Shown piece by piece: positions 19,427 to 27,345 of a DNA stretch of 64,000 nt. The DNA lies in the NCBI GenBank assembly GCA_947500435.1, contig CANMRV010000002.1, positions 124,001 to 188,000 of the forward strand. The letters are read 5' to 3'. Made by a program: the position numbers and the translations under genes. Within the stretch, counting starts at the first letter, position 1. Each line of letters opens with the position of its first letter. The notes below the pieces were generated by a model. The model was not told the DNA's origin. It worked only from the letters and a program-made list of their open reading frames with translations, and did not search any database. The DNA is from an uncultured Flavobacteriaceae bacterium. GTDB lineage: Bacteria; Bacteroidota; Bacteroidia; Flavobacteriales; Flavobacteriaceae.

Positions 19427-20545
19427 ATGGGTGAACAGAAAAATATCGCCTTTTTCGGAATTAAATATTTCCCATCTCGAGGAGGCACAAGTCGCGTAGC
19501 CGAAAACCTGATACAAAATTTGGTAAATGAGCACGAAATCACCATCTATTGCTATAAAAATAAACTAGCAAAGACTCATATAAAGGGAGTAAACGTTGTT
19601 GAATTTCCTGAAATTAGACTGGGCAATCTAGGAGTGTTTCTGTACTATTTGCTTTGCTATTGTCATATTAGGCTAAAAGGGAATTATGATATAATCCATG
19701 CTCATAAAATAGATAGTTTCTTTTTTTTAAACGGACTGGCTAAAAGAGCTAGCGTAATAGCCACAGCTCACGAGGCACCATACAAACGTGATAAATGGGG
19801 TCGGTTGGCTAAGGCTTTTTTTAAGATTGGAGAAAAACGTTTCCTGAACTTTAAGGGGGGTAGGACCGCTATATCAAAACCACTTTGCGAATTCTACAAA
19901 GAAAAGTATGATGTTGAGGTTTTGTTTATCCCTAACGGGATTAATCTTTTTGAAGAAAAGTCTGATGATTCCAATAAAACTTTTTGGCCAGAAAAAGTAC
20001 CGGTGAGTAGCCCATTTGTACTATTTGCCGCAAGAAGGATTATGGGTACTAAAGGTCTGCATACTATGCTGCAAGCCTATAAAAAAATCGATTATAAAGG
20101 AAATATTTTCATTGCAGGGGAATTAGATAATTTCCCCGCCTATATAAAGCAGATAAAAGAATTGAGCAAAGGTATGAACGTTCATTTCTTAGGTTACGTA
20201 AGTCCTCTATCGGCTTTGTTAGAATTAGTTGGGAAGTGTGAATATTTTGTTTTTCCATCAGAAACGGAGGGCATGTCTATTATGTTGTTAGAGGTAGCGA
20301 GTATTGGAAAACCAATTTTAGCGAGTGACATTCCTGAAAACACGCAGGTTTTTGACGATAAGGATGTGCTTTACTTTAGAAATAAAGATGTGGCGGATCT
20401 ATCTGAAAAGATATTGTGGGCCGAAAACAATAAGGTGGAGTTTAATCATTTCGGGGCTCAGGCAAAACTTAAGGTAAATACCAAATATACTTGGGACAGA
20501 ATTTCTCTTGAATACATTTCGCTTTACAAGGGTATTGATAACTAA
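19427..20545 (+). CDS. GT4-family glycosyltransferase
   Basis: A 372-residue GT-B enzyme. Visible are FPSRGGTSRVAENL (acceptor loop), HAHKID, LFIPNGI, LFAARRIMGTKGL (donor-site strand) and the E-x7-E motif ETEGMSIMLLE (around residue 282). It is expected to be a retaining transferase acting on the undecaprenyl-linked repeat. The ATG at 19427 gives a standard N-terminus; the 227-bp gap before it holds nothing recognisable and may contain a promoter. Donor sugar unknown. Confidence 0.88.
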   Translation: MGEQKNIAFFGIKYFPSRGGTSRVAENLIQNLVNEHEITIYCYKNKLAKTHIKGVNVVEFPEIRLGNLGVFLYYLLCYCHIRLKGNYDIIHAHKIDSFFFLNGLAKRASVIATAHEAPYKRDKWGRLAKAFFKIGEKRFLNFKGGRTAISKPLCEFYKEKYDVEVLFIPNGINLFEEKSDDSNKTFWPEKVPVSSPFVLFAARRIMGTKGLHTMLQAYKKIDYKGNIFIAGELDNFPAYIKQIKELSKGMNVHFLGYVSPLSALLELVGKCEYFVFPSETEGMSIMLLEVASIGKPILASDIPENTQVFDDKDVLYFRNKDVADLSEKILWAENNKVEFNHFGAQAKLKVNTKYTWDRISLEYISLYKGIDN

Positions 20546-20752
20546 AAACATTTGATTATCATCTGTTAGATTTGACGATGCATATATAATTGTTGTCTGA
20601 CCATTTAAGATTCATCCATTTAAAAAAATGCAAGTACCATCCTAAAACATCGTTTTCAACGTTAAGTTAGTGTGTACTTCATCGATATTAACAAACACTT
20701 TACAGTTTTTAGAAAGAAATTTAGGAGATTTAAGTCCCCTAAATCTACTTCT

Positions 20753-21832
20753 ATGAGCAACTTACATGTATCTTGCTATAAAAATTCTATGTTTTTATTT
20801 TTAGTTTTAGCAGTCTGTTTTTCCTGTACGGATGATGATATTTTGATTGAGGCAATAGATCAAAGTGAGGATATCTCCGTCCAAGAGAGAAATCCAAATG
20901 AAGAAGAGCCAATAGAATCAATTGATCCCAATCCGGTTAATAATGACTCTAGCAATCCCAATCCCATTGACACTGATCCTAATGATTCTGATTTAACAGA
21001 TAATGGTTGCAATACTAATGGAGGATTGGCGAGCGATACAGGTTTTAAATCATGGTGTTGGGAAGATATCACCATACCCGACTATTCTGCGAGTAAGGGT
21101 ACTTCCTTCAGCCAAGGTGAATTACATATAGACTCCGAATGTTATGAAAAACAAGTGTCAAAGGAGGGAAATCGATTGAAATTCAAGGTGAATCCAACAT
21201 ATCCTGCCGTTGAAAATTGGTGTAGTAGAGATTTTAATATGCGTGCCGAAATAAGAACGAAACCTTGGAATATACGACACTCGAAAGGGACTGAGGAATG
21301 GTTCGGCTGGAGCTATACGTTCGGTGACAATTATGTCATTGACAAAAATAGTCAATGGCTTTTCTTTCAGGTTCATCCTGGAATGTTCGGTGTATCGCCG
21401 CATACTGAGTTAATGATAGCTAAGGATGGTCAATTTAACGGACACGATGCAGGGGAAATTTACGTGGTAAACTCCGCGAACGGGAAAGAATATCATCCTA
21501 CCGGTATAACACCGAAGGCGGGGGAGACAATAAAAATAGTCGTACATGCCATTTGGGGCGATGCTTCAAATGGATTATTACAGGTATGGATAAACGGTGA
21601 GAAATTATATGATAGGCAAGTGGCCACTGTTTATGACTCTTATCCGTGGGGTGGAAATGCGAAATGGGGTATTTATAAATGGCCATGGGCAAATGAGAAT
21701 TCCGTTCAAAAATCACTACAACAAGGTGTTGAACAGTTAGAAACTTATATGGGTCCGCTGCGCATGATAACAAGAAGACCAGGCGACTCCGACTACGGCA
21801 ACGATTCCTATTCTTTAGTAGCACCACATTGA
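20753..21832 (+). CDS. secreted lipoprotein, heparin-lyase-I-fold polysaccharide lyase
   Basis: About 359 residues from the ATG at 20753, chosen because a signal peptide follows (NSMFLFLVLAVCFSC), with a weak lipobox. A GTG at 20672 in frame would add 27 residues. Next comes an acidic, Pro/Asn/Asp-rich linker (about 25-85), then a jelly-roll domain. It has RAEIRTKPW, WFGWSYTF, WLFFQVHPG and AKWGIYKWPW, the pattern of the heparin lyase I / PL13-PL20 type polysaccharide lyase domain. It would cut a uronic-acid-containing polymer by beta-elimination. Its place within the assembly block suggests trimming or release of the polymer made here, as AlgL does for alginate. Family is clear; substrate is inference. 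Confidence 0.78.
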   Translation: MSNLHVSCYKNSMFLFLVLAVCFSCTDDDILIEAIDQSEDISVQERNPNEEEPIESIDPNPVNNDSSNPNPIDTDPNDSDLTDNGCNTNGGLASDTGFKSWCWEDITIPDYSASKGTSFSQGELHIDSECYEKQVSKEGNRLKFKVNPTYPAVENWCSRDFNMRAEIRTKPWNIRHSKGTEEWFGWSYTFGDNYVIDKNSQWLFFQVHPGMFGVSPHTELMIAKDGQFNGHDAGEIYVVNSANGKEYHPTGITPKAGETIKIVVHAIWGDASNGLLQVWINGEKLYDRQVATVYDSYPWGGNAKWGIYKWPWANENSVQKSLQQGVEQLETYMGPLRMITRRPGDSDYGNDSYSLVAPH

Positions 21833-22044
21833 TACAATATTAGAATCCGAGTTAGACAGACCGTTTTTTTATTGTTTTAATGAAGAAACAGGTTTCTATT
21901 CAATGTGAACATTTAAGTTTAAAATAAAAATCTTTTTAAGGACTTCAGATTGCAACTTCTATACTATTTTCACGTTGATTTGCATAGGTTACCGTTCATG
22001 TCTGCAAATCGAATATCACAGACTAGGACATACGTTTAGGTAAA

Positions 22045-23124
22045 ATGAGAATAGATTTCATAATAAGTAATTTTGGTGGAGATGGTGCGCAAAGAGTAGT
22101 TTGTAGCCTGGCTAACTATTTTTCTGAAAAAGGAAACAATGTCCGAGTAATCACTTATAGAGATGGTGACAAGTACAGATTGAATGAGAATGTTGAACGA
22201 ATTCGATTACATAAGAAATTATTCTTGTTTGATACTAATTTGACAAGAGCTGCTGTACATTTTTTTCGTTTTTATTGGAAAAAGAAAAATCGCCCTGATA
22301 TCATCAGTTCTCATATAAACACAATGGGATTGGTCACCATACCAATTTCGTTACTTTATGGAGTAAAACTGGTAGTTTCAGAACACAACAACCATCTCGC
22401 TTCTAAAATGAGTCCTAAGAAATGGTTTTTGTGGCATGTGCTTTATAAATTTCCTAATGCCATTACTATTTTAACTGGTTTTGATAAGCCTTATTTTGAA
22501 AGAAAAAATAAGAATGTTGTGATTATGCCCAACCCTCTTTCTTTTGAACCAAAACCAAATTTGACGGTAAGGGATAACAAAACGATAGTTGTTGCAGGGA
22601 ACTTAGACAGATATCACCACAAAGGTTTTGATAATCTTATCGAAATTGCTGCTAAAGTTGTCGAGAAGCATAACGATTGGAAATTTATGATTGTTGGGGC
22701 AGGGGAGCAGGGTCTTTCTTTCCTGAAGGAAAAGGCTATGAAGTTTGGTATTAGCAACAATATAATTTTTGCAGGGTATCGCTCAGATATTCAAAATATT
22801 CTGCAGACTTCTGAAATTTTTATGCTGAGTTCGAGGTTCGAGGGCCTACCAATGGTTTTATTAGAAGCTGCATCACAAGGAATAGCGTGTATCTCATATG
22901 ATTGTATATCTGGACCTTCCGAGATTATTGAAGATGGAATTACAGGTATCCTAGTTGAAGACCAGAACAAAGAGGAAATGGTCAAAAAAACCATTGAATT
23001 GATAGAGGATGAGGATTTGAGAAAAAGGCTAGGAACCAATGCGGTAAAATACGTTGGGAAATTTTCTTTAGATAAGATTGGTTATAAGTGGCAGCAACTA
23101 TTCGAAGAAATACTTAAAATATAA
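22045..23124 (+). CDS. GT4-family glycosyltransferase
   Basis: A 359-residue GT-B enzyme. It has the acceptor loop SNFGGDGAQRVV, VMPNPL, VVAGNLDRYHHKGF (donor-site strand, around residue 180), AGYRSD, and the E-x7-E motif FEGLPMVLLEA (around 270). A GPSEII motif near the C-terminus is common in amylovoran/GalNAc-type transferases of this family. Last gene of the assembly block before the stress-protein relic. Likely adds a sugar to the repeat unit; donor unknown. The 212 bp before it hold no gene. Confidence 0.88.
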   Translation: MRIDFIISNFGGDGAQRVVCSLANYFSEKGNNVRVITYRDGDKYRLNENVERIRLHKKLFLFDTNLTRAAVHFFRFYWKKKNRPDIISSHINTMGLVTIPISLLYGVKLVVSEHNNHLASKMSPKKWFLWHVLYKFPNAITILTGFDKPYFERKNKNVVIMPNPLSFEPKPNLTVRDNKTIVVAGNLDRYHHKGFDNLIEIAAKVVEKHNDWKFMIVGAGEQGLSFLKEKAMKFGISNNIIFAGYRSDIQNILQTSEIFMLSSRFEGLPMVLLEAASQGIACISYDCISGPSEIIEDGITGILVEDQNKEEMVKKTIELIEDEDLRKRLGTNAVKYVGKFSLDKIGYKWQQLFEEILKI

Positions 23125-23189
23125 ATCTCCTTGAACATCCAACTCAGGATGAAAATTGCACGCTAAATCGCATTCAATCAATATTCAGC

Positions 23190-23313
23190 GATTTAATATC
23201 TATACTTAGGCAATTGCAAGTAGTCGCTTTATAGTGGCAACTATTGATGGTAGTTCCATTAAAAGTGCGGCTCGGCTTCAATCAAAAAGAGGTCCTCAAA
23301 ATTGGTTGGAATA
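23190..23313 (+). pseudogene. relic of universal stress protein gene
   Basis: Aligns with 323-446 inside the intact stress-protein gene. By hand count 85 of 105 bases are identical over 23209-23313, including 24 consecutive matches at the start. In frame it reads NIYT-stop-AIASSRFIVATIDGSSI, then KSAARLQSKRGPQNWLE-stop, against NTYTPAIASSRFMAATIDGGSI in the intact copy. It has no start and contains two in-frame stops. It lies directly before the permease promoter, 23 kb from the intact gene, on the same strand. Confidence 0.7.
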
Positions 23314-23314
23314 A

Positions 23315-23346
23315 TTTGTGTTCTTAGATTTAGTGGGGTACTTTTC
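23315..23346 (+). promoter_or_regulatory. candidate promoter of the short-chain acid operon
   Basis: TTTG at 23315-23318 and TACTTTTC at 23339-23346, 20 bp apart, fit the Bacteroidota -33/-7 pattern. A start of transcription near 23350 would give a leader of about 20 bases before the GTG at 23373. The stretch tttagtgg(gg)TACTTTT resembles the one at 1466-1480. Confidence 0.4.
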
Positions 23347-23372
23347 TCTTTTAATCAATAAATGGCAACCAA

Positions 23373-24770
23373 GTGCTTACCAAAATAGGCGAAAAATTTA
23401 CAGATATTTTCCAGCGAAACATGCCAGATGCATATGTATTCGCATTAATTCTAACCCTAATTACGGCAATACTTGCGTTTTTTTGGATTGAGGTTTCCGT
23501 AATAAAAATTTTAGAGTCCTGGTATGATGGTTTTTGGACCCTACTAGAGTTCGGAATGCAAATGGTATTACTCATTATTACTGGCTATAGCATTGCGCTT
23601 TCTCCCTTGGTAAACAAAGGTATTGACCGTCTTACTAATTTTGTCAAAACACCTACGCAGGTTTATTTCTTTTCCATAGTAATCGGCATTTTATTGTCCA
23701 TGGTAAGTTACGGTTGGATTGTAATCGCTGCAGTTTTGGCGCGAGAACTGGCCCTGCGTGTAAAAGGGGTCAATTATCCATTTCTTATTGCCTGTGTTTA
23801 TTTTTCAAATAACAGCTGGGTAACAGGTCTTTCGAGTTCTATTCCTTTGTTATTGAATACCGAGAACAATTATATGATTGAAGCTGGGATATTAACAGAG
23901 ACCATTCCAACATCATATACTTTGGGGTCGTATTTGAATATCGCTATGATCGTCCTTTATGTAGTTGTTACGCCATTGTTGATGCTCATTTTGATTCCAA
24001 AAAAAGGAAAACTAAAGGAAATCGGAGACATGCTCACGTCTAAAGATACGGGTGAAGAACAGACTATCGCGCAGGAAGCTTTCGATTTAAAACTACCAAA
24101 AAAAGTACTTTCTGATCTATTGAATAATAGCTTTATTCTTCAATTCACGGTTGCCCTCCTTGGCCTTGTGTATATCATTTATCATTTTGCCACTAAGGGA
24201 TTTAGTTTGAATCTGAACATAATGATATTCATTTTCTTAGTATTGGGTCTATTATTGCATAAGACTCCCATTCGATATAGTATTTCAATGAAAAGGGCAA
24301 GTACAAATGTTTCCGGTATTTTGTTCCAGTTCCCTTTTTATGCAGGTATTATGGGCATCATGACCTACACAGGATTAGGTGAACAATTAGCGGAATTAAT
24401 TGCTTCACTAGCGACCATAGACACCTATCCCTTTTTTGCCTACCTATTGGGTGGAGTTGTCAATTTCGCCATCCCATCAGGTGGTGGTGAGTTCGCGGTG
24501 ATTGGCCCAAGTGTTATTGAAGCTGTCCAAAATATTGCGGTAGGAGCATCCCCTGAAGAAATGACTGCGATAACTTCTAGAGCTTCATTATCAATTGCTT
24601 ATGGAGAGAGTTTAACCAATTTACTTCAACCTTTTTACCTGTTGCTAGTGTTACCTGTTATGGGGGCCGGAATTAAAATTCAAGCCAGAGATGTAATGGG
24701 CTATTTGGTAGTGCCTTTTATTCTTTACTTTGTTATTCAATCCTTAATGGTAATTTTTGTTCCGCTCTAG
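23373..24770 (+). CDS. AtoE-type short-chain fatty acid transporter
   Basis: A 465-residue permease with about eleven membrane helices. The N-terminus GEKFTDIFQRNMPDAYVFAL, a YSIALSP segment, and FAIPSGGGEFAVIGP (around residue 365) are hallmarks of the AtoE / short-chain fatty acid transporter family, which imports acetoacetate, butyrate and similar acids. The start is a GTG at 23373; an ATG 11 bp upstream is out of frame and hits a stop after eight codons. It heads a co-directional set with a thioesterase, an acyl-CoA ligase and a hydroxyacyl-CoA dehydratase-like enzyme, which fits import and activation of a short (hydroxy)acid. Confidence 0.87.
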   Translation: MLTKIGEKFTDIFQRNMPDAYVFALILTLITAILAFFWIEVSVIKILESWYDGFWTLLEFGMQMVLLIITGYSIALSPLVNKGIDRLTNFVKTPTQVYFFSIVIGILLSMVSYGWIVIAAVLARELALRVKGVNYPFLIACVYFSNNSWVTGLSSSIPLLLNTENNYMIEAGILTETIPTSYTLGSYLNIAMIVLYVVVTPLLMLILIPKKGKLKEIGDMLTSKDTGEEQTIAQEAFDLKLPKKVLSDLLNNSFILQFTVALLGLVYIIYHFATKGFSLNLNIMIFIFLVLGLLLHKTPIRYSISMKRASTNVSGILFQFPFYAGIMGIMTYTGLGEQLAELIASLATIDTYPFFAYLLGGVVNFAIPSGGGEFAVIGPSVIEAVQNIAVGASPEEMTAITSRASLSIAYGESLTNLLQPFYLLLVLPVMGAGIKIQARDVMGYLVVPFILYFVIQSLMVIFVPL

Positions 24771-24835
24771 TTTAGGCTTTAGTTAAGTTGTACTTTTAAT
24801 ACTTAAATCACGAAGCTAATAAACAGAGATTTTAA

Positions 24836-25708
24836 ATGCAGACAATTAAAGATTTGATAGGGCTACTAAGCCTTAAAAAAGTAGATTATACCATTTTTGA
24901 AGGAGAAAATTATCAAGCTCCTTGGGGAAGGGTTTTTGGAGGACAGGTATTAGGACAAGCATTACATGCAGCTTATCAGACCGTTCCTGAAGAGCGGATT
25001 GCACATTCCCTGCATGGTTATTTTATTTTAGGGGGAGATTTGCAGTACCCGATACGATATGAAGTCGATACGATTCGAAACGGGGGAAGCTTTACTACAA
25101 GAAGGGTAGTGGCCAAACAAAACGGGAGAGCTATTTTCAATATGGCGGCATCCTTTCAGGTAAAAGCTGAAGGTGTTGACCATCAGATTCCGATGCCAAA
25201 TTTGATACCTCCAGAGAAACTTACCACTAGCCTTGAGCAGTTAGAAGAAATAAAAGATGCATATCCAAGTGCTTACCAAAGACTTAAGGCAATACAGCCT
25301 AAAGTATTTAATTTCAAGCCTGTAGAAAAATTCACAGCCCAGTTATCAAAAAATGGATCGCCTTTTTTTAATACTTGGCTGCGAACCTCGGAAAAGGCAG
25401 AAATGGATTTAAGAATGCAACATCAATTATTAGCCTATGCTTCGGACTATAATTTATTGACCACCGCCACTTTACCACATCGAGAAACACTAAACAAAGG
25501 CAAAACCTTTTATGCCAGTTTGGACCACGCCATTTGGTTTCATCGTGATTTTGATATTCAAAATTGGTTGTTGTATAGTATGGATAGTCCAAGTGCGTCT
25601 AATTCTAGAGGTTTTGCCAGAGGTAGTGTATTCGATAGAAAAGGTGTTTTGGTTGCCTCTGTGGCACAGGAAGGATTGATGCGTCAAAGTGCCGAGCGGT
25701 CCAAGTGA
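24836..25708 (+). CDS. tesB: acyl-CoA thioesterase II
   Basis: Cytoplasmic enzyme hydrolysing acyl-CoA to free acid and CoA; 290 residues, matching E. coli TesB (286) in length. Double hot-dog fold: the first half has the conserved GRVFGGQVLGQAL and HSLHGYFI motifs. The second carries the catalytic residues in the expected places: Asp in YASDYNLL (about 204), the Ser/Thr region around 246-250 and Gln in SVAQEGLMR (about 279). It lies 65 bp after the permease gene. Its role here may be to return CoA when acids are over-activated. A relic of a related gene is at 1501. Confidence 0.92.
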   Translation: MQTIKDLIGLLSLKKVDYTIFEGENYQAPWGRVFGGQVLGQALHAAYQTVPEERIAHSLHGYFILGGDLQYPIRYEVDTIRNGGSFTTRRVVAKQNGRAIFNMAASFQVKAEGVDHQIPMPNLIPPEKLTTSLEQLEEIKDAYPSAYQRLKAIQPKVFNFKPVEKFTAQLSKNGSPFFNTWLRTSEKAEMDLRMQHQLLAYASDYNLLTTATLPHRETLNKGKTFYASLDHAIWFHRDFDIQNWLLYSMDSPSASNSRGFARGSVFDRKGVLVASVAQEGLMRQSAERSK

Positions 25709-25776
25709 TTTGGACAAGAGCTTTCAAATCAATACATTGTTGTTTACTTTAGAAAACCCAACTTAAAACCGCATAG

Positions 25777-27327
25777 ATGTTAAACCTCTCCGTCTTATTA
25801 GAGAACAGTGCTCGAAAATATAATAGCAAAACTGCCTTTACCTTTATGGATACAAGTCTCAGTTTTGCCCAAATCAATGGTGCTGCAAATCAGGTTGCTA
25901 ATGGTTTGGTTGAGCTTGGAATTGAACAAGGTGACAAAGTTGCATTGAGCTGCTTTAACCTTCCGTACTTTCCTATTATTTATAATGGAATTTTAAAGGC
26001 TGGGGCTACGGTAGTACCCTTGAGCGTTTTGCTAAAATCGGATGAAATCCACTATCACTTGGAGAATAGTGATGCGAAGGCCTATTTCTGTTTTACAGGA
26101 ACCGAAGATTTACCTATGGGTCAAATGGGACATGAAGGCTTTCAAAAAACAGAAGCTTGTGAGCATTTCTTTATGATTATGCCCAAGGGTGATATGCCCT
26201 CACCCATAGAAGGAACCCAAACATTAGGCGGTCTTATGGATGGTAAATCCCTTAGTTTTGATACTGTAGAAACTAAGGCGTCTGATACAGCAGTTATTAT
26301 ATATACGTCTGGTACTACTGGCAGACCCAAGGGTGCCGAATTGACACATTCCAATCTATTTATAAATGCAGTCGTTTGTTCAGATTTATTTGAATGTAAA
26401 TCTGAAGATGTTAATCTCATTGTTCTACCGCTATTTCACATTTTCGCAATGACGGTATTGATGAACGTCGCTTTTTACAAAGGATCATCTTCTGTATTGC
26501 TTCCTCGATTTGATGCCGAGACGGTTTTGAATTTATTAGATCAACACAAAGTAACAGTCTTTGCTGGGGTACCCACAATGTATTGGGGCCTCAACAGTTA
26601 TCTGGATACTCATAATTTCAATATTTTAAATATTAAATCAAATTTAAGAAAATGTATTTCAGGAGGTGCTTCCTTACCTGTTCCAGTGCTTGAAAAATTC
26701 GAAGAGCGATTTGATATTACCGTTCTTGAAGGTTATGGCATGTCAGAAGGTTCTCCAGTTGTGACATTTAATCAATTGGATGTTGGGAGAAAAATAGGCT
26801 CCGTTGGTACTCCAATTTGGGGGGTTCAAGTAAAATTGGTAGATGAAGAGGGAGAAGAAGTTTCTGTCGGTGAGAAAGGAGAATTGCTTTATAAGGGTCA
26901 TAATGTGATGAAAGGATACTATAAGAATTCTGATGCAACGGGAAAAACGATTAAAAATGGCTGGTTACATTCCGGTGATATCGCGGTGAAAGATGAAGAC
27001 GGATTTTATTTTATAGTTGACCGAACCAAGGATATGATTATCCGTGGTGGACTCAATGTGTATCCGCGGGAAGTTGAGGAGGTAATGATGAAGCATCCGG
27101 CGGTTTCTATGGCGGCGGTGATAGGAGTTTCGCACTTAGAAATGGGGGAGGAGATAAAAGCGTTTATCGTCTTAAACGAAGGTAAAGATGCTACGGAAGA
27201 AGAATTGATGGCATATACCAAGCAAAATATTGCCGCTTATAAATATCCCAGAATTATAGAAATAACAGCATCGCTTCCCACAAGTGCCACGGGAAAAATA
27301 TTGAAGAAAGAACTTAGAAAGTTGTAA
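25777..27327 (+). CDS. acyl-CoA synthetase (AMP-forming)
   Basis: A 516-residue ANL-superfamily ligase that activates a carboxylic acid with ATP to acyl-AMP and then acyl-CoA. Motifs in order: P-loop IIYTSGTTGRPKGAEL (about 174-188), the adenylate motif GYGMSEGSP (about 325-333), the hinge LHSGD (about 390) and the C-terminal lysine motif TSATGKILKKELR at the end. Length suits a medium/short-chain or aryl acid ligase. It starts 68 bp after the thioesterase gene and is followed by the dehydratase-like gene at 18 bp. Substrate is inferred to be the acid brought in by the permease. Confidence 0.9.
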   Translation: MLNLSVLLENSARKYNSKTAFTFMDTSLSFAQINGAANQVANGLVELGIEQGDKVALSCFNLPYFPIIYNGILKAGATVVPLSVLLKSDEIHYHLENSDAKAYFCFTGTEDLPMGQMGHEGFQKTEACEHFFMIMPKGDMPSPIEGTQTLGGLMDGKSLSFDTVETKASDTAVIIYTSGTTGRPKGAELTHSNLFINAVVCSDLFECKSEDVNLIVLPLFHIFAMTVLMNVAFYKGSSSVLLPRFDAETVLNLLDQHKVTVFAGVPTMYWGLNSYLDTHNFNILNIKSNLRKCISGGASLPVPVLEKFEERFDITVLEGYGMSEGSPVVTFNQLDVGRKIGSVGTPIWGVQVKLVDEEGEEVSVGEKGELLYKGHNVMKGYYKNSDATGKTIKNGWLHSGDIAVKDEDGFYFIVDRTKDMIIRGGLNVYPREVEEVMMKHPAVSMAAVIGVSHLEMGEEIKAFIVLNEGKDATEEELMAYTKQNIAAYKYPRIIEITASLPTSATGKILKKELRKL

Positions 27328-27345
27328 CTACTTTGATTTGCTAAA

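Noticed and set aside
2090..23124. Polysaccharide block considered as an integrative mobile element
   Set aside because: No integrase, transposase, tRNA gene or direct attachment repeats were found; the flanking relics point to rearrangement but not to a named element.
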